A stretch of 64,000 bases of DNA from contig WBMW01001305.1 in NCBI GenBank assembly GCA_013396635.1, forward strand, positions 1,228,201 to 1,292,200, read 5' to 3'. This document shows positions 35,101 to 49,549 of the stretch, in pieces. Within the stretch, counting starts at the first letter, position 1; the number at the start of each line of letters is the position of its first letter. The notes under the pieces were generated by a model. The model ran no database searches, had not been told where the DNA came from, and saw only the letters and a program-made list of their open reading frames with translations. The stretch is from Penelope pileata. Its lineage: Eukaryota; Chordata; Aves; Galliformes; Cracidae. A program made the translations under genes and the position numbers.

Positions 35101-38100
35101 AGAAGTTGAAGAGAACAGTATAAAAAGGTGGATTGCCATGTGAGAGCCTCCTTCCCGGAGCCAAGTCGAGCTGCAGTGAGCAGTTAGCTGACCTGAAGAA
35201 CAGGGTGGGCAGTAATCCCAAGGGGCTGAAGTCTCTCTGTGAGCTTGCTTGGAGTGTTCCACACAACAACCACCACCGTGCCAGAGAAGTGCTTGCTGGT
35301 GACTCGTATGCATGCTGCATGAGTGAGGAATGAAAATAATGACCTACCTCTAATACTCGCTTAAGGGAATATATTATGCATCATCAGAAGCACATTGCTG
35401 GGGGCAGTGTTCAGGCTGAAGCTGTGTTTCTCTAATAATAGTAATGTTTCTCTTGCTCCCCACCACCACTGTACAAAAATTCAGTGCTTAGAAGAGGGGA
35501 ATAATTTTCAAGGGCTCTCAGGGGATATATAAGTGGTTCCAGAAATTCTGGCTGATGGCTTGAACTAATGATATATGCTAAAAAAATCCAAAATACACCA
35601 AACTGTATTTTTCTGATTATTCCAATCAGCTAAGTGAGGGCTTATAAGCTTTTGAAGCTTTTAGTTCTTGCTAACGTAGGCTTATAGACACAAAGGCATT
35701 CTGTTGAATTGTATCCAGAAAATTAATTATTCTTCTGAAGGATTTTGGCTTTCACTATGGACAGTCTCTACTTTCATTTTTTATTATTTTTTTTTATTTT
35801 TTTGCATTAGAGATTATTTTTTTCCTTTGTTTAACAAATAGGTGCAGTGGGGAAATACTTGCCTGGGAAATTCCTGCCGGGAATGAGATGTAAAAAGATC
35901 TTGATGCTGCAGTCCAAGATAAATAGGACATTTTAATACTGTTAGCAAATGAAAATGCAAATTACAGAAAAGTAGAGGAAGTAAAAATACATTCCCTGTC
36001 CTGAGCAATCAGTGAAAGGGAGTGGGACTGGGAGGTGTCTGACGAGCACATTATTTGCAGTCTCCTGCTAATTGAGTGTTATCTGCACTGCTTGAGGCTG
36101 TCATTCCATGACCAAATGTATTTGCAGAAATGCCAGTAGCTTCAGAGAGATGATGCACTTACCAGAGAAAATTGTGAGCACTACAGGGAGACTGTAAGCA
36201 AATAGTAACTGATTGAAGGGGTATCCAGGAGGACTTCTTGCTCTTATCAGGGAAACAGTCCTTAAAACATAATCAGTGTGGTGTTAAATTATCAGTTACA
36301 GCCCAAGAATCTAATTGCAGTTATCTCTGTTTGTACACGTGAGTTCAACGTATCAGCAGTGTGCTGTGCCTCCCTGCCAGCTAACAAACAACTTCCACCC
36401 AAGCACTGAGATTTAGGTGAGGCCCAAAGGTAGCGGTAGAGAAGGAAATACTTCTAAAGGGTCTTGAGAAATAGACAGGCAACTCTGAGGCTTAGGAAGC
36501 AGAGGAAAAAGAGGAGAAAAAAGTCTCAGGGAAGAGTAGATGTGGAAATGACTAAGGCAGATATTTGAGAAAAGATGTGAAGAAAAAAAGGAATAAGTGA
36601 AGGAAAAGAATCATGCTACAGAGGGAAATTTGAATCACAGAGCAATAGAAATAATTATGCAGAGAACTAGAGAATCATTTTATTTAACAGATATGGCTTA
36701 ACAGGCCTTCTGATGCATGTTCCTTTACTCCTTGCAGGTTGTAGAGGACCTTGTGTATATTTTTAGTCCTTTCAACTGCAATACCATGCATGTTAATGTT
36801 TCTTCTCAACTATAGATCAGAACACGTAATTTCACTTCCATTGTCCCAACTTTGGGGAAAAATATGATTTTATGGAGATGGAGCAATACAAATGGCTGCA
36901 TCTAACAAATTATCTGTCTATTTTCTATTGCGTGGATACCCAATAGGGCCTTTGAAAAATAAAACCCCAAATATTCCAAATTTTCCAGAATCAGATTTGT
37001 GTTGAGACATCTCACTGCTAGCAGTGCCACTTGCCAGCTGTCAAATCCCCTGATATATTGCATAGCTTGTGGTGCTTTTGCTGTGGATTATTGACTGGAC
37101 CCTGTGGTCAGCACAGTGTTGGTGATGCTGCTCCTGCCTGCAGACACGTGGGTATGTGCGTGCCTGCTCCAGCCACACCAGTGCAACTGTTTTCAACAGC
37201 ATTCATCACTGCAGAAGAGCAAGGAGGATAACTGAAGTCCTTTGGGCATTTGAAATAGTTCAGCCCCACTCTATTCTGTGAAGACTGCCACGCTTTATAT
37301 TTTAGGAGACAAGTAGAAATTGCTGTTTGAATAGAGGGGACAGAGAGAGAGAAATAGATTAAATGCCTCTCTCAGCACACAGCACCTCTTTCAAAGAGCT
37401 GGACAGCAGTGTGTGTTTAGGCAATAATTTGGAGCTGAGAGGGTACACTGAGAGCTGTTCCTGTCTGACTCTGGACAGCGTGAGGGCATGGAGAAAGGGA
37501 TTTGACTACTGCCTGCTTTCATAGCTCCCTTGCTTGTCTGGCAGTGCTAATCTGGAGGGCTTGGGACCTTCAGAGACCACATGTATGCCAAGTTTAAGGT
37601 AACAAAGAGACACAAATGGAGCGACTTGACTCAACAGTGCTATTTTTCCCTGAATTATTGGCTCATTCATGTGCTCTTATAAACAAGCTACCTTTTTGGT
37701 TAGTTATCTTGAAGACTCCTAGCAGGTAGTGCTGATGCAGAGTTGTTTTCAACCATGGGTTTACACAGAGAAGTTCAACAATGTGAAAACCTCAGGAGGA
37801 ATTGGGGTGTTTGACATCTCCCAGATAATCTGCTAACAAAAAAAAAAAAAAAAACAGGAAAATGCTCCCATTCTGGTGATGTCATATGTTAAAAAACAAC
37901 AACAAAAAAGAAATCCCACAAACTATGGCATGAAAAGTCAAAAAACCTACAAGTGAGAACGACTTCTAAAGTGATAACGAGCAATGTTTTTTTGAGCGCT
38001 AGCAAGAATGAGGGAAATATTTGTGTGTGTCTTTAGAGCTGATGAACAGTGAGAAGAAGGAGAGAACTAAACAGTACCTGTCAGAGATTCGAGGCATTTT

Positions 38101-41100
38101 GTGTTACCTAACATGTTTGTCCTTTTGAAATGAGGAGATAGGTATAATTGCCTTGGACCAGATCATAGACTGGTTACTGCAGAAATGAAAATGAGAGAAA
38201 AGGAAGGGTATGGTGCGGTTCAGATGTATATGCCTTGAAGCCGTGGCTGGTTTAAATCACACAGGAATAAACATACACAATTCAACTCAAAAAGAATCGC
38301 CTTCTTCCTGTAAATGCAGCAGAAAGTGACCATTAAAAGAAATTAAATGTAATGATAAGCTCTGCCTACTATTATGACAAAACTGACTCCTTAATCTATG
38401 CTGCAATTTATGTTCACACAAGGTTTCAGTTGAGCCATTTATTTTATCTCCTATTTTGCTGTTTCAAGAAAGAGCCAAGAAGATCAGCTGCAATCTTCTT
38501 TCATTTTAGACAAATGCAATCCTGATGGCTGTGGCCTAAAGGGCAGAGCCACTCTCGCTCTGGAGGAGGAGGAAGACATGGATATCCGGCAGCAGGACAG
38601 GAACAAAGGCTGGGCTCTGAGCTGTGCAGCTTGCTGCCCGTGGTACAGGTGCGATACTTCTCTGTGTGGTAAGCAGACATATTGTAATGCAAGAGAAGCT
38701 GCGTAGCTGCAATGCTGCACATAAGTTTGGGCAACTCAGTTCATGCTAATGTGACTTGGCGTGCAAAAGGTGCAGACTGATCAGACAGGGCAGGAAGTCA
38801 TTTTAATGTCTCCTTTGATTAGCAAAGACCCGTGTGCTGTGAGGCTGGGAAGAGAGAGGACCAAGAAGCAGGCCTGCCAGCAGAGCTGTGGTGACTGCAC
38901 ATGGAGCAGGAAGCTGCCAAGGCCTCTGGGGCTGTGGCTGGGTGCAGAGCCAGCACAGGACAGCACATCCCCTCCGACAGCCACAGCATGACTGGGGTTT
39001 TACTGTAGGATGAGTAAAACAGCACAGGATCCAGCACCAGAAACAGAAGAGAGGGAATTTATATTATGTACTTGCACTTCTGGGAAGGAGTGGTTACTCA
39101 CTGTATTTTACCCTCTCCCTGCTCCTGCTTCCTCCTGTCCCTTCTGTGAAATACTGTTCTAATATTCGAGTTCATCTGTCACTTACAAGTGGGAATAATT
39201 AGCTCACTTTAGTTTATATTTCCAAGTTTCAGGGTATATATTTAAGCTGATCTTTATTTGAAACTCCTGAAATATCAATCCAGCCTTTTTTGTTGTCAAG
39301 AAAAGCATGACAGGGTGCTGTATTCCCTAATCTTCTTAAATATAGTATTTCCTGAAATATTTTGCAGTTCAGATTTTGGTATTAAGCCCTAATTATTGCT
39401 CAGAAAAGCGTGAGAAGTTCCTCATGCAACTGCATGCTTCCAGACTGCAGAGTATCGCTGAATCTTCAAATCTTTTCTTGTTTAAACTGTATGTGCCAAT
39501 ACCTCTCTTCTTTCTTAGGAAGCCAAAGCTTCCCCTATCCTACAGTCTCCGCCTATTTTACACCTGGAGCCTGACAGCAGAACTGTGAGCCTCACATTGT
39601 GGTGTCCAGTAGTCATCATGATGCTCCCTTGCAAAGCCGTATTTCTGTAATGGCTTCTTCCATGCACTAATTTCACAGCAGAGAGTGCTTGTCTGTTATT
39701 TAGATCACCATACTTTCTAGCCCATTTTCCAGTGTTGAAATTTCTAAGTAATCATCTGTTACTTCAAATAATATAAAAATAGCATGTCATTACCATTAAG
39801 CACCAAGAGCAAGGATTTAATTTAACTGAAGAAATGGCTCTGCGATCATTTTTAACCTTTCATCAGCATAATTGCCAAATAATTAACAATAGTTAAATGA
39901 TGAGAACCTGAGAGATATGAAAATGATTATTGAAATATGTATTTTACTGGAGCAATGACCCACATGAATGTTTCAAAATAAAAGCAATGCAGATTTGGCA
40001 GCAGTAGCAGCACATACACTTTTGTCATGTGCTTATGCTCTACACACAGGGGTAAAGATTCATCTCAATGGAAAGTCCTCCTTCTCCAAGGTTACTTTAT
40101 AATGCTTTGTAATGTCTTCATTTCCACTAATACAAATTACTTCTTCTACAGAATAAGCAGTGGAAAGCAACATAAAGACTCTATAATTGCTTTCTATTTT
40201 TGTAGCAGATACTGCTTCCTTCCTTCTGTTAGAAGAGCAGATTAGTCTGCTGGTTTTTTTTTCTGCGTTTTCTCCATTTTTCTCAATGAGATCCATGTGC
40301 TGATTTTGGATATGCCTGTTATACATCCTTTAAGCACTGACAGTCATCTCCATCCTGTCCCATTGCTGTGAGTCATCAGGATTTACTCACTCCCCTTCCC
40401 CTCCTAATTTGGGTATGCCTTGAAGCTGCACATAGCCAGGCTGGGATCCTGAAGACGTGCTAATCCAGGTGCCATCAGCACGTCCTTTCCTGCCCTTTGT
40501 TCCAGGCACTCCTGTCACTGTAATCTTAACATTTCTACTCCAACTCTGCATAATAAAGGTAGGAACAGGGGAAGGTGCTGGAGATATTTATTGGTGTCCA
40601 GAGATTATGAGTAGGAGAAAGCATGGGAGCATGAAATGTACAGCATATATCTATCAGAAGCCTGGCTGCTCCCAAAAGGAGTACTTTTTTAAAGTCCAGG
40701 CACCTACTCAGTGCATACGGTTCTATGGTGACTCTATTAGGAATCTCAAATAAAACTTCTCTTTCTGGATTTTCATCAACTTTTTTTTTTTTTGTAAAAT
40801 CACAGAAAGTTCTCTGTGACTTAAGCTCCCCTTTTTAAGGGTGTGGCTGTATCTTACATCTAATCACATCGCTGCATCTCCACTTTCTGCAATATTCTTC
40901 TCTCCAGTTGCATCATGTACTTTCAGTGGCAGATGTGATCCTGCAGCCAGCGGCTGATGTAACTGCCCTTTGAATTGCAGTTCCCTCTGGTCTCCCTCAA
41001 GCCTCTCAATAGCCACTTCTTCCTCTCTGCGTGCTTGCATCTATTGCTGTGTCATTCATAATAGTAGCAGAGAGTGTGTTTTATTTTGTTTTTCTGCTAG

Positions 41101-41734
41101 CGGTTTCAGTGTACGCTGCTGAAGTACCAGCAATGCCTACACAGTCCTAGAGATCCTTCACTGCTGTGCCTTCTTTATGCCCTTGAGCTGTTTAAATGAG
41201 GAGCACCTGGCTGGAAACAAAGGCAAGGGGCTGTCGGAGTGTTTTCACAAACAGATGTAATGTGTCTACTGCTTCAGCTACATCCCCACCATTTCCTGGT
41301 GAAGTGTTTAGCACAAGGGTGTTCAGCAGGCTTTGCCTTTGTTTGACACCTGCTGGGGAAAGCTGCTGAGCACCAGAGTCCATTACAGTACAGCAGCCCA
41401 TTAATGCTTGCTTTTGAAAACGCTGGTCTGACAGTAACACCGCAGTTGTGATCCTCTGTGGGAAAATGCTCTAAATGCAAATTTTAATCAATGCTATTTC
41501 CTCATAAATCAGTCCCTCCAGCTCCCTAATTATCATCACCAGGCTCTGAACTGCCATCACGTCTCATATTGAGGTCCAGATTGAAAGCAATATCTTCCTG
41601 TGCCGCACAGGAGAGGATTATCATGCTGCTGCTCTGTCAGGGACAGGAGTATCCAACGTGAAGCTGATTAGCACACTTGCCTCTCTCCTGCACACAAGGT
41701 TTCACCACTGAAGCTATTTATTTCCTGTTCTTAT

Positions 41735-41756
41735 AAAAAATAAAATAAAATAAAAA
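41735..41756. repeat. (AAAAT)n microsatellite
   Basis: Three AAAAT units flanked by A runs. Simple repeat. Confidence 0.8.
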
Positions 41757-43650
41757 CCCTGAAATGATGCTTCTGTAGTGTTGTCATTCAAAGCTATTTT
41801 TAAGAAATACCAAAATGAAAGTTGAGCCAACGTCAGGCTTATTTTATTATGCAGTTCATAAATAATGTGACCACACCTGCTGTTTCCCTTTCCTCCTGTA
41901 TTAATGTTTTTGCAGCCTCCTGCTTTCTCTGAACAATCAAAAGCCTTTAGTTCAATAAAAAGAAAGTGAATTTCCACCAGAATGGCTTACAGATATCTGA
42001 GTCTCAAAACCACTGCAAAATAATTTCCCTCCCTAGCAGAACAGATGTGAAATTCTTTGGCAAGCAAGTGTGCATTCTGCTTTGTTATGCGTAAATAGAA
42101 TAAACAAGGAAGCACGATTCCTACATTTGAATTGCTTGGAAAATAACTGTACGCAACCTGTTTCCTTTACCAATAAGTAGAGCTTATTTATTCTTTTAAT
42201 AATATAAAAACAGTCATATGCTTTTATTAGGTTATTTAGTTTCCTTGTGATTGGATGTTACCTTGTTATACTTTATATATAAAATTTATTATTGGTGGTG
42301 TTTACTGTTATTAAAATAGTAAATGAAAATGAGAATAATATCATATTAAAAGAAGTATGACCCTTTTAATGCAACAAACTGTTTAGCACATTTTAAGGGG
42401 GAAAAAAAAAAAAAAGATTCCTAGGAGGGATTCCTTCTTGGGAAGGATTTTTGCAGAACTTTGAGAAAAACCTTTCCTTTTGTATTTAAACCTGAAATTA
42501 GAAATGCAGATTATACTTTTACAATATTCTGCAGTGGCTCAGCACTCAAGATACTGTAGTTTATCAGTGACTTTTAGAAGCATGCTCTGCTAAGGAAGCC
42601 TGAAAATGTAATTGAAAAAATGCATAGCAGCCACAGATAAAAATAAGGATGTTAATGATTATGCAGAATATAAAAACTTGAAATCTATTAAAGGGTGAAA
42701 ATTTTGAGGCATAATCTGAGTTAATTCCAAATACAATGTTTTATTTAGCAGTTCAACAACAGAAAAGCTCTGAGCTTTTATTTGCCTTTTGTTTTCTTCT
42801 GTGCCACAGATTAGCTGCTGCAAATGTTTAAAACTGTGGATCTGTGTCCTCCTCAGTGAGAGAATCAGAGATGCTGTGCATTTGCAGTTGTGATCTGGGA
42901 AGCATCCAGCACAGTCTGGCTCTGGGAGGAAAACTGTTTGTAAGGAGTAACTTGGGGCTGGCCTCTAATGGCTACTTTACAGAACAGAGAAATCCAAAGG
43001 TTTGTCAGTTTGACTCATATTTCCTGCAGCTAAAAGCTCTTTGTGTGCTATTCCAAAGGACTTCTGGTAATTAGAAATCTGATTTTAAATCTTTTATAGT
43101 GCTCATATAGTTACATGGCTTATAGGTAAAGTCTAAACCACAACCCTGCTAATGGAGCCACAGAAATATCTGAGATGAACAGGGCTTCTTGTCGGCAGAT
43201 CCAAGAACAAGATGTGCACTCCACTGCAACAATTCCAATTCTGCAGATATTCTATTCAAATAAGCAACTTCATATGCATGAGTAGTCACCCTGAATTATG
43301 AATATAAGTGAACTAATTATATTTATGGGGCTTAGCAGGACTGGAACAAAAATTACGAGAAGATTTTTCTTCCTATTCTATCAAAAATAGTTTAATTTCT
43401 TACAATGAATTGAAAATTAAACAGAATGAAGGAAGAAGTCACACATGGCAGCGTGGGGATTCGTTGTGCAGTTACAAATTCTGACTGATTTCAGTAAGCC
43501 TGGAGACTAGAAAGGGATTTCATGTGAGCATTAGGACAATTTACTGTAATGTCAAGATGCAGAAAACTCAAATGGTTCTTGCCAATCCTGAAAACTCTAA
43601 CTTTTTATAGTTTTTCCCCATAAACAATGTAGTTTTTACAGTTTGTTGTT

Positions 43651-43666
43651 GTTTGTTTGTTTGTTT
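43651..43666. repeat. (GTTT)n microsatellite
   Basis: Four GTTT units following GTTGTT. Simple repeat. Confidence 0.85.
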
Positions 43667-43921
43667 GAGTGATAGGGCAGGAAATTGGAAATAAATATTT
43701 GCTTTTAGGATAAAAGGCAAATAGGAGTCTGGATCCAGGTGCTGATTATAGCCAGAGAACACACCGGTTTTCTTACGGATGAAGTGTGGAAGATGGCCAT
43801 AGTCAGCTACAAGAAAGGGCTTGTCAGAAGAATCAAGAGCAATTATTTCATAAAATAATGTGAATCTAGCAGAATCCTTACAAAATGATTAAAATAATCC
43901 CACAGCCCTGCCTTTATGGGA

Positions 43922-43952
43922 TTGTTTCAAATACTTCTTGTATTTGAAACAA
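43922..43952. repeat. Perfect inverted repeat (13-bp arms, 5-base loop)
   Basis: TTGTTTCAAATAC (43922-43934) is followed by the loop TTCTT (43935-43939) and then its exact reverse complement GTATTTGAAACAA (43940-43952). A further direct copy of the core GTATTTGAAA follows at 43962-43971. The arms are too short for a standard microRNA precursor (about 30 bp stem). No neighbouring gene would use it as a terminator. Confidence 0.9.
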
Positions 43953-43971
43953 ATGTATTATGTATTTGAAA

Positions 43972-46900
43972 TCTATTTCTGATTCAGTTAAACCAAACAC
44001 TTCAAAAATCCTGAAATGCAAGGCCATGTAAAAATAAGCAATAAAAGTCAGAAATAGTTTCAAGCTCTTAGAAAGCAATGCATCTGTTGAAGTAGCAAAG
44101 AGCTTGAGAAGCCCTCAGCGCATATGGCCATTTCATTCAGGATAAATTTCTTCCTCCATCTCAAAACACAATTTTGCAAAATCTGAAAAGGAATAGAACT
44201 GCCATAGTTTTGCTGAGAGGCCTAAGTGTGATGTTGCAAAGAGATATTCCTTTTCTGTGTGGCCTGAAGATAAGCACAGCAGCCTGGATAGCTCACTGTA
44301 AAAGGGTGCAGGAGGAAAGCAGATCACTCAGCCAGGTCTGCAGGGCGGGCATGGGCTGGCGGGAGTGCTGTGGGGCCGCTGTTGTGCGCCTGGTGCCAGG
44401 CAGGGGGAGGATGGTGCCCAGCCAGCTCCCAAACCAGTTACGTGTGAGGAAAAACACAGCCTTATCTCTTTAACGCTGAAATATGAAGTAGGTATTGAAG
44501 CAATAAGGTACATCAGTACTTGTTACAATATAAGGAATAAGTTTGTGTATGCTCAAAAAGACCAATTTTAAATTTCTTACCTAATGTAAGTACAGAAATG
44601 TTTCCTCATGCCACCCTGCTTTAGGAGTGGAGTTGCATACCTGTATGTGAGCTGCCTCCGGCTGTGCTCCCTGAGATTCCTTTAACCTGTGTGCATGTGA
44701 TAAGCTTCCTTGGAATTTGTAGCACTGAATGTTATCAGAAAGATTTAACTCATGGCACACTGGGTTTTCAACCTGCTCACTGGCTCATCAGAAGGATATG
44801 GGGAGTTGCAACTGTTTTTTTTAAGAAAGGATCATTTGATAAAGTAATATTTACTATGACTATGTAAGGGATTTTTTAATCCTTTTTTCTTTCTTTACAT
44901 ACAGAAATGCACATTTCTGTTGTGTAAAATTTTGTTACATACTGTAATTCAGTGCAGGATAACATTATTTCTTTTTATGGAAATTTTTAATTGTTACCTT
45001 ATTAAGTAAAGATTGTTGCACGACTTCCTTCTTCTCTGCCCTATTTTTCCCATCTCTCAGTATGAGCTGTTCTGAAATTATGTTCATGTACTAGAAGACA
45101 AAGTGCCAAGTACCTAATTTAGTACTCAACAGTTCCATCCAAATTTCAGCTGTTGTATAACACCAAATACTGCAAAGATGAAAAACTCAAGAAATCCTTG
45201 CCTCAGACAAGAAAATGATCAGCACTTTGGATCAGACAGTATTATTGATATTCCTCTGAAAAAGAACCTTATTCTCAAAGTGGCCTGAATGAATTTAACA
45301 GCCTGCTTGTAAAGTGTGTGACCTGTGAGTGAGATCAGTATTGCCATCTGATTCCCCGTGACCTCTGATGTGTGTGTGCAGAGAATTGGTACAGAAAGCC
45401 CGAGGGTTACAAGCTACTTGTGAACTGGGCAAAGTAAGATCAAAACAAGTGTCAATGAGCGGGATTTTAAAACACCACTGTGGATAAGAAACAAGTCCCA
45501 AGATTAGACTGCAAGGTGCTTTGGATACGTTTGAAAATCCTGACCATTCTGACCAAGGTTTCAGAATTAAAATTAATTGTGTTGATTCTTACTCTTAAAG
45601 TATTTGAGACTACTCTTTCAAAATGCCTTACAGTTTGCACACAACAATTTTGATAAAGTGATGAGAAATTATTTCCACACATTCCAAAATATTTTACTTC
45701 CCAATTATAATTACAGATGTAATTCCTTTCTTTGGTAAAATTATTTTTTCAGCCATTGAATTCTATCCTTTTGGGAAGCATTTTTGAAGCACAGGGTGAA
45801 CACTGAGTACTGAGTAACAGCAAGTAACAACACTCAGTGTCTGTAAAATAACAACTCTTTGATAACAGAGTTTGCATTTGAAGGCTCTTAAATGCTTAAT
45901 AAACATAATAAACTATAAAGTCAGGAAGGTTTAAGAACATCCATAGACTATCAGACACAATGATGAATTTCAACCGGCTCAGGCACTTACTTCTAGAAAT
46001 GACTTTTCTCTGAGAGCTAGGAGCTCTGGCTTATTGCCTCTAAAAATAGCTCATACTTCTTATCCTCTTTCAATTCACTGTGGCTCACAATGATTGTGAT
46101 TAGTGTCAGTATATGCCTTGGAAACCAGCTGCTGCTTGTAAAGTTAGAAATCCAAGCCATAAGAAGAGAAATCTATATAAGGAATGTATTCAAAATCCAC
46201 AAATGTCTAGTTCTTGTTAACATAGGCAGATTTGCCTCTTAGACACTACAGAACTCATATTATTGAGACTCTCCTTCCAATTTATTCCCTTTCCAAATTA
46301 TCCCCATTCAGACCCACAGGACAAAACCACTGATTTTTCTTGTCAGGATCACACATATTAACTCCTCCTGGTGCACTGTGCCAGAATACAGAATTGCCCA
46401 ATATGAGGAATGCACATGAGTGTAAAGCCATTTTTGTCCTTCCTTTTCTAGGGCTGCGTGAAATACAAGCCACAGTATTGAACACCACTTCCTTAATTTC
46501 TGACTTTTATCACTACCTAACCTCCTTTATCTCATCAACATTTTGCCATACCTGCTAATTGTTCATTCTGAAGTTGGAAATTAAATTTAAATCTAATTTA
46601 AGAAACAAAGGTGGTGGTACTGTATAAAGCCTTTTCTACAGCCTGATGCTAATAAGCACCATGGCCAGAGTGAGCAAGCTGCAGGGAGTCAGTAAGTCAT
46701 CAAGCCTCATGAGAAAAATCCGTTCATTTTGGTTTTTGGTGCAAGCAGAAGCAAGCAGTGACGTTCCAGCAGAACACTAGGTGCTTTGTATAGGAGTCAT
46801 TCAGAAGCACCACTGACGATCAGCGCTCTCTGCTCCTTCCAGCGTTAGCACTTCAGAGTCATGTTTTTCAGAGCTGTTATGCCTCATATGGTAACTAGTA

Positions 46901-49549
46901 TGGTGAGTACAGTTGTTCCTTCTCTTCAGCAAGCACTATAGTGGTAATCCCTGATCAGACTGAACCATCCACCACCTGAGTACGCCACAGATATCCCACC
47001 AAGCCAGCTCAGTGGGATGGCGCAAGCACCCCCCATGACAGATAAGTTGGCTCTAATCGCCTTCACAAAGGTGATCTCAGACATGCCCGTCTCTGTTCCA
47101 CTTCTGACTGAACCTGCACAGACCAGATCAAGATCCATATCCTTGTCACTGCAGAAGGAGACCCAGGCCGGAGCTGTGGACCGATTTCCTGAGTGGAAAG
47201 GAAGACATTCCCGCTATATTATGGAGGCTCAGTTTCTGCTGCCAGCCAGAAACTGTTTCTACTTCCCAAGCTGAAATAAATTCCTGAGGAAACTGTATTA
47301 AAGAGACGTGTGCAGCACGTCTGTGGTCAGGACACTAACCATAGGTAGCTTTGCTTCCCATGAAACACTTCTGATATTTCTCAGGTAGTTCTACCCAAGC
47401 AATGCAGCTTCTAGACTTTTCTCTTATTTTTCACATGAACACCCTTATTTCCTCTGCAGAAAGGAAAGGACAAGTTATTAAATGCTTTATAGAAAATAAA
47501 AAGTAATTAGACGAAGTCACTGCAGAGCTTGCTGCAGGACATACAGTCCACCAGCCTATAACAGTACTCAGAAGGACACAATGAGATCAGAACAATGTGC
47601 TTTATTGTTTCCACCTGAGCACAAAGAAGCAAAAGCAAAAAGACACAAAAACCAGTTTATTTAGAATCTTGCAAAGATTCTTCCTCTGTCTCATTACAGA
47701 CATGTCACTCACGCAAAGACCTTCGTAAAACAAAGGTTTTCACTTTTTCTAAAAAATAATTTAACTGATAATAGTCAAAATTATTGCCAACATGAGAGCT
47801 ATTTACAAGATTGTTTTATACACTCTTTGGTAAGTATGAGCATAATAAAATGGAGGTGCTTCAAAGCCTGCTTCCTCTGCAGAGTGCCAGCCGGTGCTGA
47901 GCAGTGAACTGAATCTCTCTCGTTTGGGCTACCTGAGACCTGAGTTTGGGATTCTATTAGGGCTTTGTTGATTTAAGGCTTTGTTGCAGTTGATTCAGAG
48001 AAAAACAAACAAACAAACATCTCTCCTCAGTTCAAGATTAAAAACTATTAATTGTGTTTAAAGGAACATTGGAAATTTTTATCCTAATAGCAGGTGAATT
48101 CAGTGAGCAGTAGTTACCATACTCAATACTGTGGTAGATCCTTTGATTGTTTCTGTGATGTTCTAAATGTGCACCAAATGCTTGTATGCTTCTTTCAGCT
48201 CCACTTCTCAAGCCTCCGAATACTGATTATTGACATAGGAGGGACTTTTCCCACTGTTTTGCCAACATGAATCTGCCTGCATCACAAACACACAAGGTTT
48301 TAAAGTAGTAGATGTCTGCTGCTTACCAGTGAATACAGCAAAACCATCCTGTTATTATCACGGTGCTCCACAAACAAAACTTCTTCTAGTTTTTATTTAC
48401 AATTGATCACTGCCAGCCTGCACAAATCCTAGTGCATAAAGTTATTTGCTGATTTACAATATACACAATTTATAAACAGAAATAGTCTGCAGTCTATATC
48501 TCTAGCCACTAACACTAGAAGAGTTAATTTACACTAATTTAACCTTCACAGCCATTTTTGAGCTACAGGTGGAAACAACTGCCTGTCTGCTGTGTGGAGA
48601 TGTGGAAGTAAACAACAAGCAAGGCAGCTTGCTTGTAAATCCTTGCAGCTGGAGGGTTTCCAACCTGCCTGGTGCAAGGCTGTGCCCGGCAGCTGTACAT
48701 GGAGAAAGAGCAAAGCTGCGGGAGGCAGCTCTGGGGTGCTGCACAGGACAGCCACTGTCACACCTGGTGGCACCTGGGGCCGGTGTCACGGTGAGGAGCT
48801 GCTGTCCACTGGAAGTGTGTGGGGGTTGGTTCGGTTTTCCTTGGCGGCTGGTTTTTCTGGAAGCACAGCAGCTGAAGCTGGAGGCAGTAACTGCATTGTG
48901 AGAGCATGGCTCTGCCTGTAACAAAGGCTCTGTTGTGCTGGTGCACAGCACAGCTCCCAAGGCTCAGGATGTTTTCAGCCTATTTACTTCTATTCATAGT
49001 CGGGTAAATCTGGCATGCTTGATGGAAAACAATAACATATAAGAAGGCTCGTTTTGATCAAATTGATTCTTGATACAAACATACACCATGATTTCCTTTT
49101 ACTGGTTGTTCACATGGCAAAGGCCATTAACTATACCTCTGGGCTTCCAGTAGGACTTTAAACAAAATTATTAATCTCAGATTCTACCTATCCTGGCAAA
49201 TCATTCAGCAGAGGACATATGGAAAAGAAGTGTCAGATAACCTGTTACAGCATGTTGATGTTCAAACTAGCACAGCTCCAGCCATGGTATAGATTAGAGC
49301 AACTATTGGGTCTCTCTGTCTTAAAGCATTAAGACTACTGCAGGATTTTGCTCAAGTTCAGAATGAGACGTGGGCACCTGAGCCTGGGCAGGGACTATGC
49401 GTGTGGATGAGAAGCAGCACTTGTAAGATCAGAGAGTGCCACTTCGTCTGCACTGGCAGCCTCACTGTGTGAGGAAAAGCCTTGCTCCACCACTGAGAAT
49501 AGATTCCAGTTATATTCCATTGTGACCGCGAAAATGCAGAAAGAGAAGT
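43972..49549. other. Intergenic, no gene recognised
   Basis: No coding region recognised. The segment 48560-48960 is GC-richer, with overlapping open frames on both strands of 110-143 codons but no recognisable domain. It carries the second copy of the CTCF-like 13-mer at 48770-48782. A short inverted repeat ACACTGAG/CTCAGTGT lies near 45800-45840. A small (AAAC)n tract lies at about 48004-48019. Confidence 0.55.
48770..48783 (+). promoter_or_regulatory. Weak CTCF-like motif
   Basis: ACACCTGGTGGCAC is followed directly by CTGGGG. It shares a 13-base core with the site at 23103 and lies about 2.9 kb before the CpG island. It is also an E-box, so the assignment is uncertain. Confidence 0.2.

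Larger units (their letters stand above)
32196..43921. other. Intergenic, no gene recognised
   Basis: AT-rich sequence with T runs at 32829-32845 and about 33010-33026 and an A run at 37838-37854. An (AAAAT)n tract lies at 41735-41756 and a (GTTT)n tract at 43651-43666. The stretches at about 33200-33480, 36000-36400 and 41500-41700 are repeat-free, and the first is rich in TAATTA/ATTA motifs. They could be conserved non-coding elements, but this cannot be judged from one sequence. Confidence 0.55.
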
